Shown here piece by piece: positions 45,943 through 55,094 of a stretch of DNA of 64,000 nt. The position numbers were made by a program, and so were the translations under genes. The stretch covers positions 900,001 to 964,000 of the forward strand of contig NZ_AP023423.1 in the NCBI RefSeq assembly GCF_021654335.1. The letters are read 5' to 3'. The DNA is from Sideroxyarcus emersonii (GTDB taxonomy: Bacteria > Pseudomonadota > Gammaproteobacteria > Burkholderiales > Gallionellaceae). The notes beneath the pieces were generated by a model that saw only the letters and a program-made list of their open reading frames with translations, was not told the origin of the DNA and searched no databases. The stretch's first letter is position 1; each line of letters starts with the position of its first letter.

Positions 45943-46728
45943 TCAGAAACTCCCTGCTATGCGTACGCCAATTAGACCCGGTGCAAGCTCGGGAAGCAAG
46001 ACTACCTTTTTGGAACGTAACGCGGCATTGTGCGCGACGACGCTCTTGCCGACCAGCGTGCCGATCATCGCGCCAGCCACGATATCGGAAGCGAAATGCG
46101 CCTGATGATAGCTGCGGGCGAGGCCGACCAGGCCGGCAAAGGAATAGGAGGCGCAGGTCACCCAGGTTTCGTCGTAATGGTTGGCGATGACTGCGGCCAG
46201 CGCGAAGGCCTCGGTGGTATGGCCGGAAGGGAAGGAGGAGTTGGCATCGCTGAACGGCCTGAAGTTGTAAATCGCCTCGCCGGCGCGGGGGCGGCTGCGG
46301 CCGGCGACCAGCTTGATGGTGGGGGTGACGATGCCGCTGGCGATGAGGCTGGCGGCAAGCCCGTCCTGGGCCACCTGCAGGGAGGTCTGGTTGTCGGCCA
46401 GCGCCCCTGCGACATAGAAACCGCCGACGACGCCGGCCGCATATTGCGAGCCGAAACGTTCCACTTGCGTGATGAAGCTGTCGTTGCCCGAATGGCGTCT
46501 CATCTCGTCGCGCAGCGGGCGGTCGACGATCAAGGCGGTGCCGGCCACGGCCAGCGATGCCCAGCCGGCTGTACGCCAATCCGTTTCGTCCCAGCGCGCC
46601 GGAGCGGTGACGACATGCTTGACGTCGTCCAGGACGATTTCGGGATAGGAAAGCTCATCGGCACCGGCTTTGTGCATCGCGCACAAGGCCGGCAGCGCGG
46701 CAAGCAATAAGCGGAAGACTCGCTTCAA
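45943..46728 (-). CDS. PAP2-family membrane or periplasmic phosphatase
   Basis: A 261-aa phosphatase with the three PAP2 motifs: [19 protein letters not shown] and [12 protein letters not shown]. It likely removes phosphate from lipid pyrophosphates or phosphatidic acid. A signal peptide ([20 protein letters not shown]) starts the protein. The start is TTG 46728, which overlaps the yajQ TGA. The frame is open further upstream inside yajQ, but that part is basic and low in complexity and is a shadow of yajQ. Confidence 0.82.
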   Translation of the reverse strand: MKRVFRLLLAALPALCAMHKAGADELSYPEIVLDDVKHVVTAPARWDETDWRTAGWASLAVAGTALIVDRPLRDEMRRHSGNDSFITQVERFGSQYAAGVVGGFYVAGALADNQTSLQVAQDGLAASLIASGIVTPTIKLVAGRSRPRAGEAIYNFRPFSDANSSFPSGHTTEAFALAAVIANHYDETWVTCASYSFAGLVGLARSYHQAHFASDIVAGAMIGTLVGKSVVAHNAALRSKKVVLLPELAPGLIGVRIAGSF

Positions 46729-47213
46729 TCGCGGAAATTCTGGTACTGCAAAGGGAAATCGGTGATCGATTTCTTGATGAAGGCGATGGCGGCTTGCAGG
46801 TCGTCGCGGTTCTTGCCGGTGACGCGCACGGTATCGCCCTGGATGCTGGCTTGGACCTTCATCTTGCTGTCCTTGATCAGCTTGACGATCTTCTTCGCCA
46901 GCTCGATCTCCACGCCGACCTTCACCGTGCAATTGCGCTTGACCTTGTTGCCGCTGATCTTTTCGATCTTGTCGCTGATGTCGAGGCACTTGATGTCGAC
47001 ACCGCGCTTGGTCAGCTTGCCGTTGAGGATGTCCTGCACCTGGTTCAGCTGGAATTCGTTGTCGGCGAACACGGTGAGCACCAGTTCGGCCTGCTCGATG
47101 CGGGCGTCTGAACCTTTGAAGTCGAAGCGCGTGCTGACTTCCTTGTTGGTCTGTTCGACCGCGTTCTTGACTTCGGTCTTTTCTACTTCGGAAACGATGT
47201 CGAAGGATGGCAT
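46725..47213 (-). CDS. yajQ: YajQ family nucleotide-binding protein
   Basis: A 162-aa YajQ (UPF0234) protein, conserved end to end: [33 protein letters not shown] and the C-terminal [17 protein letters not shown]. Family members bind nucleotides, and some bind cyclic di-GMP and act in regulation. It is the first gene of yajQ-pap2-dj1-methyltransferase. The upstream gap (47214-47385) contains nothing else I can support. Confidence 0.95.
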   Translation of the reverse strand: MPSFDIVSEVEKTEVKNAVEQTNKEVSTRFDFKGSDARIEQAELVLTVFADNEFQLNQVQDILNGKLTKRGVDIKCLDISDKIEKISGNKVKRNCTVKVGVEIELAKKIVKLIKDSKMKVQASIQGDTVRVTGKNRDDLQAAIAFIKKSITDFPLQYQNFRD

Positions 47214-47385
47214 GGTCTCTCCCTATTTGAGTTGATTCTATTCTACAAACTGGTCAGAAGCGTTGCGAGCAAACCAAGAATAACGGTGAGTGACAACGCA
47301 GTTGCGGCGAAGACTTACCTTTAGGTTGCTCGAAGCCAGCTTGCCACGCTGCAATCGGGTTGCGCGGCAGCTTAGGGCCAGCTGG

Positions 47386-47700
47386 TCAGCCAAAGTGGCA
47401 AATGTAGTGGTATGGCTCGCCTGTTACTTCGATGTCGAAGCTGGAATTGCCGGGAACGGAAAAAGATTGGCCGGGCTGGCTGGTCTTCCAGTCTTCCCCC
47501 TTGATCTTGTAGCGGCAGGAGCCGGCCACGGTTTCCATGATCTCCGGCACGCCGGTGTTGAAGGTGAGTGTCGCCGGCAGCACGACGCCGACCGACTTTT
47601 TGACGCCATCGGCGAATTGCACGGTGTGCGACACGCACTTGCCGTCGAAGTAGACATTGGCCTTGGTGATCACTGAAACGTTATCGATTTTGTCTGACAT
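47386..47700 (-). CDS. ppnP: Pyrimidine/purine nucleoside phosphorylase
   Basis: A 104-aa cupin of the PpnP (YaiE, DUF1255) family that phosphorolyses many nucleosides. FDGKCVSHTVQFADGVKKSVGV and the C-terminal FDIEVTGEPYHYICHF are family-diagnostic. It is 21 bases downstream of the macro-domain gene, which suggests a shared role in nucleoside and ADP-ribose salvage. Confidence 0.93.
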   Translation of the reverse strand: MSDKIDNVSVITKANVYFDGKCVSHTVQFADGVKKSVGVVLPATLTFNTGVPEIMETVAGSCRYKIKGEDWKTSQPGQSFSVPGNSSFDIEVTGEPYHYICHFG

Positions 47701-47721
47701 GCTGGGGTTTCCTATAGAACG

Positions 47722-48210
47722 TTACTTGGGTTCGCTGGCTTTGACGCCTTTTTGGTAAGTCGTATAAACGTAGACCGGGAGATCCAGATCGCCGAGGTGT
47801 TTCTCGATCAGGGGCAGCACATCGCCCCAGTCCAGTCCGTTGATGCCGCAGGAGAGGCGCGGCATGGCGATGCTGGCCACTTTCTCCTTCTGCACAAAGC
47901 TGCGCAATGCGTGCAGGCTGCGGTTGATGTGATGCAACGAGGCATGCCCTGGCTTGCTGCCGTGTTCGTAAGCGGCATCCTGGGTAAACAGGTTGATCAG
48001 ATAACGCCCGTCGGCACTCATCCAGGCCCACAGTTCGCCGGATTTCGGGTGGCTGGTCTGGCAGTGATGACGGAAGTCCTTGTACATCGCCGGCATGCGC
48101 TCGCGCAGCTGCAGCGCGAGGCCGTGCATGAAATCGTCGTTGGGTGCGACGCCTTGCACGATGGCCTTGGCGCCGCTCAACAGGATGTCACCGCTCAGAT
48201 CGTGAAGCAT
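47722..48210 (-). CDS. Macro domain protein (ADP-ribose hydrolase-like)
   Basis: A 162-aa stand-alone macro domain. GDILLSGAKAIVQGVAPNDD near the N-terminus and PRLSCGINGLDWGDVLPLIEKHL near residue 120 match the ADP-ribose-binding loops. The usual VNAAN is replaced by VQGVAPND, as in the ALC1/DarG-like group. It could remove ADP-ribose from protein or nucleic acid or hydrolyse ADP-ribose phosphates. No DarT-like toxin is adjacent. It lies between argG and ppnP. Confidence 0.88.
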   Translation of the reverse strand: MLHDLSGDILLSGAKAIVQGVAPNDDFMHGLALQLRERMPAMYKDFRHHCQTSHPKSGELWAWMSADGRYLINLFTQDAAYEHGSKPGHASLHHINRSLHALRSFVQKEKVASIAMPRLSCGINGLDWGDVLPLIEKHLGDLDLPVYVYTTYQKGVKASEPK

Positions 48211-48232
48211 GATGCCTCCCAGTCGCGTGGCC

Positions 48233-49459
48233 TTACTTCCGGTTCTTCAGGTTTGCCGCGATGCGCATGCGCAGCGCGTTCAGCTTGATGAAACCGCCCG
48301 CATCCTTCTGGTCGTATGCGCCCTTGTCGTCCTCGAAGGTGGCGATGGTCGGATCGAACAGCGAATCGGTCTTGGAGTCGCGGCCGACGACGATCACGTT
48401 GCCCTTGTACAGTTTGACGCGCACCCAGCCGTTGACGCAGGTTTGGGTATGGTCGATCAGCACCTGCAGCGCCTTGCGCTCCGGGCTCCACCAGTAGCCG
48501 TTGTAGATCATGCTGGCGTAGCGCGGCATCAGGTCGTCCTTCAGGTGCGCCACTTCGCGATCCAGCGTGATGGATTCGATGGCGCGGTGCGCCTTCAGCA
48601 TGATGGTGCCGCCGGGGGTCTCGTAGCAGCCGCGCGACTTCATGCCGACGTAGCGGTTCTCCACCAGATCGAGGCGGCCGATGCCGTGCTTGCCGCCCAG
48701 TTCGTTCAGTTTGGTCAGTATCTGGGCGGGGGACATGGCGGTTCCGTTCAATGCCACGATATCGCCGTTCCTGAATTCGAGGTCGAGGTATTCGGCGGCA
48801 TCGGGTGCCTTTTCCGGCGATACGGTCCAGCGCCACATGCTCTCTTCGGCTTCGGCAGAGGGATCCTCAAGGTGACGGCCTTCATACGAGATGTGCAGCA
48901 GGTTGGCGTCCATGGAGTAGGGGGAGCCGCCTTGCCGGTGCTTCATCTCGATCGGGATGCCGTGCTTTTCGGCGTAGGCCAGCAGTTTCTCGCGGGAAAG
49001 CAGGTCCCATTCGCGCCAGGGGGCGATGATCCTGATGCCCGGCTTGAGCGCATAGGCACCGAGTTCGAAGCGCACCTGGTCGTTACCCTTGCCGGTCGCC
49101 CCGTGCGAGATGGCCTGCGCACCGGTCTGGTTGACGATGTCGATCAGGCGCTTGGCGATCAGCGGACGTGCGATCGAGGTGCCGAGCAGGTACTCGCCTT
49201 CGTAAACCGTGTTGGCGCGGAACATCGGGAACACGAAATCGCGCACGAACTCCTCGCGCAGGTCGTCGATGAAGATGTTCTCCGGCTTGATGCCGAACTT
49301 CAGCGCTTTCTGGCGCGCCGGTTCCAGTTCTTCGCCCTGGCCGAGATCGGCGGTGAAGGTCACGACTTCGCATTGGTAGGTGTCTTGCAGCCACTTCAGG
49401 ATGACCGAGGTGTCGAGTCCGCCGGAGTAGGCGAGGACGGCTTTTTTGATGTCTGACAT
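48233..49459 (-). CDS. argG: Argininosuccinate synthase
   Basis: A 408-aa enzyme joining citrulline and aspartate with ATP. The PP-loop [28 protein letters not shown] and [13 protein letters not shown] are typical of the type I ArgG. ATG 49459 is preferred; a TTG nine bases upstream is possible. It follows the 3-TM protein by 14 bases in the unit argD-argF-(3-TM)-argG. Confidence 0.97.
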   Translation of the reverse strand: MSDIKKAVLAYSGGLDTSVILKWLQDTYQCEVVTFTADLGQGEELEPARQKALKFGIKPENIFIDDLREEFVRDFVFPMFRANTVYEGEYLLGTSIARPLIAKRLIDIVNQTGAQAISHGATGKGNDQVRFELGAYALKPGIRIIAPWREWDLLSREKLLAYAEKHGIPIEMKHRQGGSPYSMDANLLHISYEGRHLEDPSAEAEESMWRWTVSPEKAPDAAEYLDLEFRNGDIVALNGTAMSPAQILTKLNELGGKHGIGRLDLVENRYVGMKSRGCYETPGGTIMLKAHRAIESITLDREVAHLKDDLMPRYASMIYNGYWWSPERKALQVLIDHTQTCVNGWVRVKLYKGNVIVVGRDSKTDSLFDPTIATFEDDKGAYDQKDAGGFIKLNALRMRIAANLKNRK

Positions 49460-49473
49460 ATTTATCAACCGGG

Positions 49474-49815
49474 TTAATCAATCATGAGTTCAAAAGAAAC
49501 GACAAATCCAATGATGACCATGAGCGCGATGGCCACAAGGAAAATGATATCGGCGCTTTGCTCCAGTTTCTCCGCACCGTCCGGATGACGGATGGAAAAA
49601 TAGGACAGCATGGCGCTGGCCAGGAAGAGCAGGCTGTCGAAGGCCAGCAGTTCATCGACATGCTTGCTGATGCTGTGTTTCGGGATGAGCTGGGACACGC
49701 TGATGACCGTCATGCAGACCCCGATCATGGTGGCCGACGACGGCAAGATGTGGTCGGCCAGCCGGCTTTTCTGGTTGTGGATAGGAGAAGATTGTTTTGT
49801 TGAGCGATCGCTCAT
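49474..49815 (-). CDS. Uncharacterised three-helix membrane protein in the arginine operon
   Basis: A 113-aa protein with a hydrophilic N-terminus and three hydrophobic segments (about residues 27-45, 58-75, 88-108). The segment [21 protein letters not shown] is striking and recurs, to my recollection, in unannotated proteobacterial proteins. Its ATG overlaps the argF stop (ATGA), and argG follows after 14 bases, so it is translated from the arginine operon mRNA. A role in arginine, citrulline or aspartate supply can only be guessed. It contains no known motif. Confidence 0.75.
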   Translation of the reverse strand: MSDRSTKQSSPIHNQKSRLADHILPSSATMIGVCMTVISVSQLIPKHSISKHVDELLAFDSLLFLASAMLSYFSIRHPDGAEKLEQSADIIFLVAIALMVIIGFVVSFELMID

Positions 49816-50741
49816 GCCGATATTTTTCCCAGCAGCAGGTACTCCATCAAGGCCTTCTGCACATGCAGGCGGTTCTCGGCCTCGTCCCACACGACGGACT
49901 GCGTGCCGTCGATGACCTCTGCCGAGACTTCCTCGCCGCGGTGCGCGGGCAGGCAGTGCATGAAAATCGCGTCCCTGGCTGCGACACGCATCATGTCGCC
50001 ATCCACCTGCCAGTCGGCGAAGTCCTTCATGCGCTCTTCGTTTTCGGCTTCGAAACCCATCGAGGTCCATACGTCGGTGGTGACCAGGTCTGCGCCGCGA
50101 GCCGCTTCCATCGGATCGGTGAACTCCTCGTAATGGTCCTCGCCGAACAGGCCGGCGCGCTCCGGCTCCACCTCGTACCCCGGTGGCGTGGACACATGCA
50201 CGTTGAAATCCAGTATCTCGGCCGCCTGCAGCCAGGTGTTGCACATGTTGTTGGAGTCGCCGATCCACGCCACGGTCTTGCCCTTGATGCTGCCGCGATG
50301 TTCGACGTAAGTGTAGATGTCCGCCAGCACCTGGCAGGGGTGGTATTCGTTGGTCAGGCCGTTGATGACCGGCACGCGCGAGTGAGCGGCAAAGCGCTCG
50401 ATGATGCTTTGTTCGAACGTGCGGATCATCACGATGTCGCTCATGCGCGAAATGACCTGTCCGGCGTCTTCCACCGGTTCGCCGCGGCCCAGTTGCGAAT
50501 CGCGGGTGTTCAGGTAGATAGCCGAACCGCCGAGCTGTTGCATGCCTGCCTCGAACGAGAGGCGGGTGCGCGTACTGGCTTTTTCGAAGATCATCACCAG
50601 CGTGCGGTCGGTCAGCGGCCAGTATTTCTCGTAGCGCTTGAAACGCTCCTTGATGATGCGGGTGCGCTCGAACAGGTATTCCAGTTCGTCGCGGCTCAGG
50701 TCCTTGAATTGCAGGAAATGCTTGATCGGTTTGCCGCTCAT
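49812..50741 (-). CDS. argF: Ornithine carbamoyltransferase
   Basis: A 309-aa enzyme making citrulline from ornithine and carbamoyl phosphate. The carbamoyl-phosphate loop ASTRTRLSF, HPCQVLADIYT, and the ornithine-binding motif HCLPAHRGEE are present. ATG 50741 has AGGAGTG in front and lies 2 bases after argD; the longer frame to 50780 overlaps argD. Confidence 0.97.
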   Translation of the reverse strand: MSGKPIKHFLQFKDLSRDELEYLFERTRIIKERFKRYEKYWPLTDRTLVMIFEKASTRTRLSFEAGMQQLGGSAIYLNTRDSQLGRGEPVEDAGQVISRMSDIVMIRTFEQSIIERFAAHSRVPVINGLTNEYHPCQVLADIYTYVEHRGSIKGKTVAWIGDSNNMCNTWLQAAEILDFNVHVSTPPGYEVEPERAGLFGEDHYEEFTDPMEAARGADLVTTDVWTSMGFEAENEERMKDFADWQVDGDMMRVAARDAIFMHCLPAHRGEEVSAEVIDGTQSVVWDEAENRLHVQKALMEYLLLGKISA

Positions 50742-50743
50742 GT

Positions 50744-51919
50744 TCACTCCTGCGCCAAGAAGTCCACTACCAGCGGGCACAATATATCCAGCAACTGTTG
50801 CGCTTCGGTTTCAGAGAAGATGAGCGACGGCAGCAAGCGGATCACGTTGTCCGCGGTGACGTTGACCAGCAGGCCATTCTCCCGCGCCTTGCCGACGATC
50901 TCGCCGCACGGCTTGTCGAGCTCTATGCCCAACATCAGTCCCTGGCCGCGCACGGCGACGACGCCTTTCACGCCGCCCAACTTGGTCTGGAATTGCTGCT
51001 TGAGCCAGGTACCCAGCTTGGCGGCGTGGGCCAGCAACTGGTCCTGTTCCATGATGTCCAGTGTGACCAGCGCGGCGGTCGAGGCCAGCGGATTGCCGCC
51101 GAAAGTCGAACCGTGATTGCCCGGCTTGAATGTGCCGGTTGCCCTGCCGGCTGCCAGACAGGCGCCCACGGGGACGCCTGAACCCAGGCCTTTGGCCAGG
51201 GTCATCACGTCCGGCATGATGCTGGTGTGCTGGAAGGCGAACCACTTGCCGGTCCGGCCCAGGCCGCACTGCACTTCGTCCAGCATCAGCAGCCATTCGT
51301 GCTCGTCGCAGATCTTGCGCAAACCCTGCAGATAGCTGATGTCGGGGGTGCGGATGCCGCCTTCGCCCTGGATCGGCTCGACCAGCACGGCGACGATATT
51401 GGGTGTGTGTGCCGCGACCTGCCGGATGGCATCAAGGTCGTCGTAGGGGACGCGCACGAAGCCTTTGACCAGCGGCTCGAAGCCGGCCTGCACCTTGCGG
51501 TTGCCGGTGGCGGAAAGGGTGGCCAGGGTACGGCCGTGGAAGGCTTTCTCCATCACGATGATGGTGGGGGTGTCGATGCCGCGCTGGTTGCCGTACAGCC
51601 GGGCCAGCTTGATGGCAGCCTCGTTCGCCTCGCAGCCGGAGTTGCACAGGAACACCTCCTGCATGCCGGAGAGTTCGCACAGTTTGTCGGCGACCAGTTC
51701 CTGTTCGCGGACCTGATAGAGGTTGGAGGTATGGATCAGCCTGCCGATCTGCGCGCTGAGCGCGGCAGTGAGGCGCGGATGGGCGTGTCCCAGGGTGTTG
51801 ACTGCGATGCCCGAGAGGGCGTCCAGATAGCGCTTGCCGTTAACGTCCCATAGCCATACGCCTTCCCCGTGGGTGAAGGTGACGGGTTGCCGAGCATAGG
51901 TGTTCATCAAATGTGACAT
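50744..51919 (-). CDS. argD: Acetylornithine aminotransferase
   Basis: A 391-aa PLP class III aminotransferase. It shows GIAVNTLGHAHPRL, NSGCEANEAAIKLAR, LMLDEVQCGLGRTGKWFAFQ and the PLP-lysine segment LAKGLGSGVPVGA. It is the first gene of argD-argF-(3-TM)-argG. It may also serve in lysine synthesis as in other bacteria. Confidence 0.96.
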   Translation of the reverse strand: MSHLMNTYARQPVTFTHGEGVWLWDVNGKRYLDALSGIAVNTLGHAHPRLTAALSAQIGRLIHTSNLYQVREQELVADKLCELSGMQEVFLCNSGCEANEAAIKLARLYGNQRGIDTPTIIVMEKAFHGRTLATLSATGNRKVQAGFEPLVKGFVRVPYDDLDAIRQVAAHTPNIVAVLVEPIQGEGGIRTPDISYLQGLRKICDEHEWLLMLDEVQCGLGRTGKWFAFQHTSIMPDVMTLAKGLGSGVPVGACLAAGRATGTFKPGNHGSTFGGNPLASTAALVTLDIMEQDQLLAHAAKLGTWLKQQFQTKLGGVKGVVAVRGQGLMLGIELDKPCGEIVGKARENGLLVNVTADNVIRLLPSLIFSETEAQQLLDILCPLVVDFLAQE

Positions 51920-51965
51920 GGCAAGCTTTCCGGTCTTGTTGTTTCTCTGATGGGTGCAACTATAA

Positions 51966-51995
51966 ACAAAAAAGGCCGACAGTTTCGTCGGCCTT
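51966..51995 (-). terminator. Rho-independent terminator of rpsT
   Basis: On the minus strand AAGGCCGAC pairs with GTCGGCCTT (51972-51995) around a 6-base loop and is followed by a run of T. Confidence 0.85.
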
Positions 51996-52023
51996 CTGTC
52001 GCAGACTTACCGTCTGCAATAAA

Positions 52024-52287
52024 TCAGGCCATCGCCTTGATTGCGGCGGACAATCGGCTCTTGTGGCGGGCAGCCTTGTTCTTGTGCACGATCTTCTTGT
52101 CAGCGATGGAGTCCACCACGCTGGTCGATGCCTGGAATACGGCCTGTGCAGCGGCCTTGTCGCCAGCTTCGATCGCCTTGGTGACCTTCTTGATCGCGGT
52201 ACGCAGTTCGGAACGCAGGCTGGCGTTATGCTGGCTCTGCTTGACTGCTTGTCTTGCACGTTTTCTGGCTTGTGCGCTATTTGCCAT
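52024..52287 (-). CDS. rpsT: 30S ribosomal protein S20
   Basis: An 87-aa S20, highly basic and helical, starting [21 protein letters not shown] and ending [18 protein letters not shown], which are diagnostic. It is monocistronic: its own terminator follows and a divergent gene lies upstream. CAAGGAG in front of the ATG is a strong ribosome-binding site. Confidence 0.98.
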   Translation of the reverse strand: MANSAQARKRARQAVKQSQHNASLRSELRTAIKKVTKAIEAGDKAAAQAVFQASTSVVDSIADKKIVHKNKAARHKSRLSAAIKAMA

Positions 52288-52578
52288 GACACTGCTCCTT
52301 GAGAATTCGGCTTTTCAGAAAGGGGCGCATTCTAGAGGCTGAATCGCAGTTTGGCAAACGCTTTTTTCCGGGGAGGTTCCGGCCGCCGGGGATAACTTTA
52401 AAATATGTATACGGACAGGTCGCGGGCGGCGGGCGGCTTCCGGTCCGCCGGGATTGCCATGCGCATGCGGCACAGCTTGGCTCGTATGCGCGGCCCGGCT
52501 GGGGCCGGGATGGTATGATGGCGGCGCAAGTGATGGATGTCGTTGTTCGTTTGAACGGGATGATGTCGGGAGACGGGA

Positions 52579-52929
52579 ATGCTGCCAGGTGCCGCCGAAT
52601 TCGTGGTTTACGGGAAAACTGTTGATGGCCAGGTATTCCAGCAGCCGCAATGGGCCGAACAGTTGTGCGGCAAGCTTGGGGCTGCCGATGCGAACGGGCA
52701 ATCCCGGTATTCTTCCCATCTGCGGCCGGTGCAGATCGACGGGGTGCCTGCATTGGTGGTGCGCCTCTCCTTGCAACTGGTCGACGAGCCGGCGTTCGAG
52801 ATGATCAAGCGCTTCGTCGCCGAGCACCGGCTGCAAGTCCGCGCCGGACGCGGAAGCCGCGATGCCGAGGCCATGGAGGCATACCTGGCGGCCGGGCAGG
52901 AGCGCCGCTCGCCGGATAACGGCTGGTAA
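52579..52929 (+). CDS. DUF3579 family protein, copy 1
   Basis: A 116-aa protein of the betaproteobacterial DUF3579 family, function unknown. The core VVYGKTVDGQVFQQPQWAEQLCG, YSSHLRPVQIDGVPALVVRLSLQL and the tail ERRSPDNGW are shared with the next gene. GGGAGACGGG precedes the ATG. The 291-base gap to rpsT contains a -10-like TATGAT at 52514-52519 but no other gene that I can support. Confidence 0.8.
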   Translation: MLPGAAEFVVYGKTVDGQVFQQPQWAEQLCGKLGAADANGQSRYSSHLRPVQIDGVPALVVRLSLQLVDEPAFEMIKRFVAEHRLQVRAGRGSRDAEAMEAYLAAGQERRSPDNGW

Positions 52930-52965
52930 CCCGACGCCCGGGGCTGCTATCCGGGCACCGGGGCG

Positions 52966-53382
52966 ATGTTACAATCGGTTCCAGTGACCAAAGATTTGCG
53001 GGAATCCAAATTGCTAGACAAAAAAGACCGATCTCCTGACCTCGCCGAATTCGTCATCCAGGGCATCACAAAAGACGGGACGAGCTTTCGCCCATCCAAC
53101 TGGGGCGAGCGCCTCAGCGACATGCTGTCGACCACCGGGCATGACGGGCGGATACTGTATTCTTCTTATCTGCGGCCGATGGTGATCCAGGGCATACCTT
53201 CGGTGGTCGTACGTTTTTCCCTGGAAACGGCCGACCCCCATGCGTTCGAACTGGTCAGGCAGTTTGTGGTGACCAACCAACTGACCGTCCGCGCCGGACG
53301 CCGCCGGGCGGATGCCGGTGCGACAGGCATGTTCCCGACACTCAGCATGGAACGCCGTTCGCCGAAAAACAATGGCTGGTAA
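52966..53382 (+). CDS. DUF3579 family protein, copy 2
   Basis: A 138-aa paralogue of the preceding gene: FVIQGITKDGTSFRPSNWGERLSD, YSSYLRPMVIQGIPSVVVRFSLET and the same tail ERRSPKNNGW. The start is uncertain. The ATG at 52966 lies beside a -10-like TACAAT (52970-52975), so translation might instead begin at GTG 52984 or at TTG 53014, just before LDKKDRSPDLAEF. It lies 38 bases before murJ. Confidence 0.82.
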   Translation: MLQSVPVTKDLRESKLLDKKDRSPDLAEFVIQGITKDGTSFRPSNWGERLSDMLSTTGHDGRILYSSYLRPMVIQGIPSVVVRFSLETADPHAFELVRQFVVTNQLTVRAGRRRADAGATGMFPTLSMERRSPKNNGW

Positions 53383-53420
53383 CTTCGTCCCTGCCCGGTT
53401 TCGTCCGCCCCTGAATATCC

Positions 53421-54965
53421 ATGAACCTGCTTAAGGCCCTTGCTGCGGTCAGCAGCCTGACCCTGGTGTCGCGTATTCTGGCGTTCGTGCGCGATGTGCT
53501 GATCGCCCGCATCTTCGGGGCAGGCATGGCGACCGACGCATTCTTCGTCGCCTTCAAGCTGCCCAACCTGCTGCGCCGCATGTTCGCCGAAGGCGCGTTC
53601 TCGCAGGCTTTCGTGCCGATCTTCGGCGAATACAAGAACCGCAAGGGGCACGACGAAACCAAGCTGCTGGTGGATCATGTGGTGACGCTGCTGGCGATCA
53701 TCCTTTTCCTCGTCACCCTGATCGGCATCGTTGCCGCGCCCATCCTTGTCTATATCAGCGCGCCGGGCTTTGTGAAGGAGCCGGACAAGTTCGCGCTCAC
53801 CGTGCAACTGCTGCGCATCACCTCGCCATATATCTTCTTCATTTCGCTGGTGGCGGTGGCGGCGGGCATTCTCAATACCTACAACAAGTTCTGGGTGCCG
53901 GCTTTCGCGCCCATCCTGCTCAACCTGTGTTTCATCGGTGCGGCGTTGTGGCTGGCCCCGTACTGCGATCCGCCCATCCTGGCGATGGGCTGGGCGGTGT
54001 TCATCGGTGGCGTGGTACAGCTCGCTTTCCAGATCCCGTTCCTGAAAAAGATCGGCATGCTGCCGACATGGAGTCTGAACCTGAAAGACTCCGGCGTCTG
54101 GCGCATCATCAGGCAGATGGGGCCGGCACTGTTCGGCGTCTCCATCTCCCAGATCAGCCTCATCATCAACACCATCTTCGCCTCGTTCCTGGTGGCGGGC
54201 AGCGTCTCCTGGCTGTATTACGCCGACCGCCTGATGGAATTCCCGTCCGGCCTGCTGGGTGCCGCGCTCGGCACCATCCTGTTGCCCTCGCTTTCCAAGC
54301 ACCATGCCGATAACAGCACGGAGGAATACTCCAGGTTGCTGGACTGGGGCCTGCGCCTGGTCTGCATGCTCACGCTACCGGCGGCGCTGGCGCTGGGCAT
54401 GATCGCCGTTCCCTTGCTGGCGACTTTCTTCCAGCATGGCGCCTTCGCCGCCGCCGACGTGCTGATGACGCGCAATGCGCTGGCCGGCTATAGCGTCGGC
54501 CTCATCGGCCTGATCGCGGTGAAGGTGCTGGCGCCCGGCTTCTATGCACGGCAGGACATCAGGACGCCGGTCAAGATCGGCATCGCCACCTTGCTGGCCA
54601 CGCAACTGATGAACCTGCTGTTCGTGTTCGGCATGCACTTGCACCATGCCGGGCTGGCGCTGGCCATCGGCCTCGGTGCCTGTTTCAATTCGGCCATCCT
54701 GTTCTATTTCCTGCGCAAGCGCGGCATTTACCGGCCCGAGCCGGGCTGGGGCAAGTTCTTCCTCAAGCTGTGCGTCGCCCTGCTGGCACTGGCGCTGACG
54801 CTGTGGTTCGGCATGGGCAGCGAGCAGCACTGGCTTGCCACGCACGGCTGGACGCGCATCATCCACCTGACCTGGCTGGTGGCGCTGGGGATGGCGGTGT
54901 ACTTCGCCGTACTGTTCGCGCTCGGCTTCCGTCTCAAGGATTTTGCCAAACGCGGAGCCAGTTGA
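53421..54965 (+). CDS. murJ: Lipid II flippase MurJ
   Basis: A 514-aa MOP-superfamily protein with about 14 membrane helices that flips lipid II across the inner membrane for peptidoglycan synthesis. The N-terminus [64 protein letters not shown] and the later [25 protein letters not shown] are MurJ hallmarks. In betaproteobacteria it is usually near rpsT, as here. Confidence 0.97.
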   Translation: MNLLKALAAVSSLTLVSRILAFVRDVLIARIFGAGMATDAFFVAFKLPNLLRRMFAEGAFSQAFVPIFGEYKNRKGHDETKLLVDHVVTLLAIILFLVTLIGIVAAPILVYISAPGFVKEPDKFALTVQLLRITSPYIFFISLVAVAAGILNTYNKFWVPAFAPILLNLCFIGAALWLAPYCDPPILAMGWAVFIGGVVQLAFQIPFLKKIGMLPTWSLNLKDSGVWRIIRQMGPALFGVSISQISLIINTIFASFLVAGSVSWLYYADRLMEFPSGLLGAALGTILLPSLSKHHADNSTEEYSRLLDWGLRLVCMLTLPAALALGMIAVPLLATFFQHGAFAAADVLMTRNALAGYSVGLIGLIAVKVLAPGFYARQDIRTPVKIGIATLLATQLMNLLFVFGMHLHHAGLALAIGLGACFNSAILFYFLRKRGIYRPEPGWGKFFLKLCVALLALALTLWFGMGSEQHWLATHGWTRIIHLTWLVALGMAVYFAVLFALGFRLKDFAKRGAS

Positions 54966-55094
54966 TCGGCCTGGAGCCGGTAGCGCAGCCGCCGAAGTCG
55001 TCATCAAGCAAGCGTGCCGGGGCTGAGGGGAGCAGGTGTCGGCCATGTATGCAAGAATCGCAGTCAGTCATGGTCCAGCTGGTGAGGGGGGAGG

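Noticed and set aside
47722..48210. DarTG-type toxin-antitoxin system based on the macro domain
   Set aside because: No DarT-like ADP-ribosyltransferase is adjacent; neighbours are argG and ppnP.
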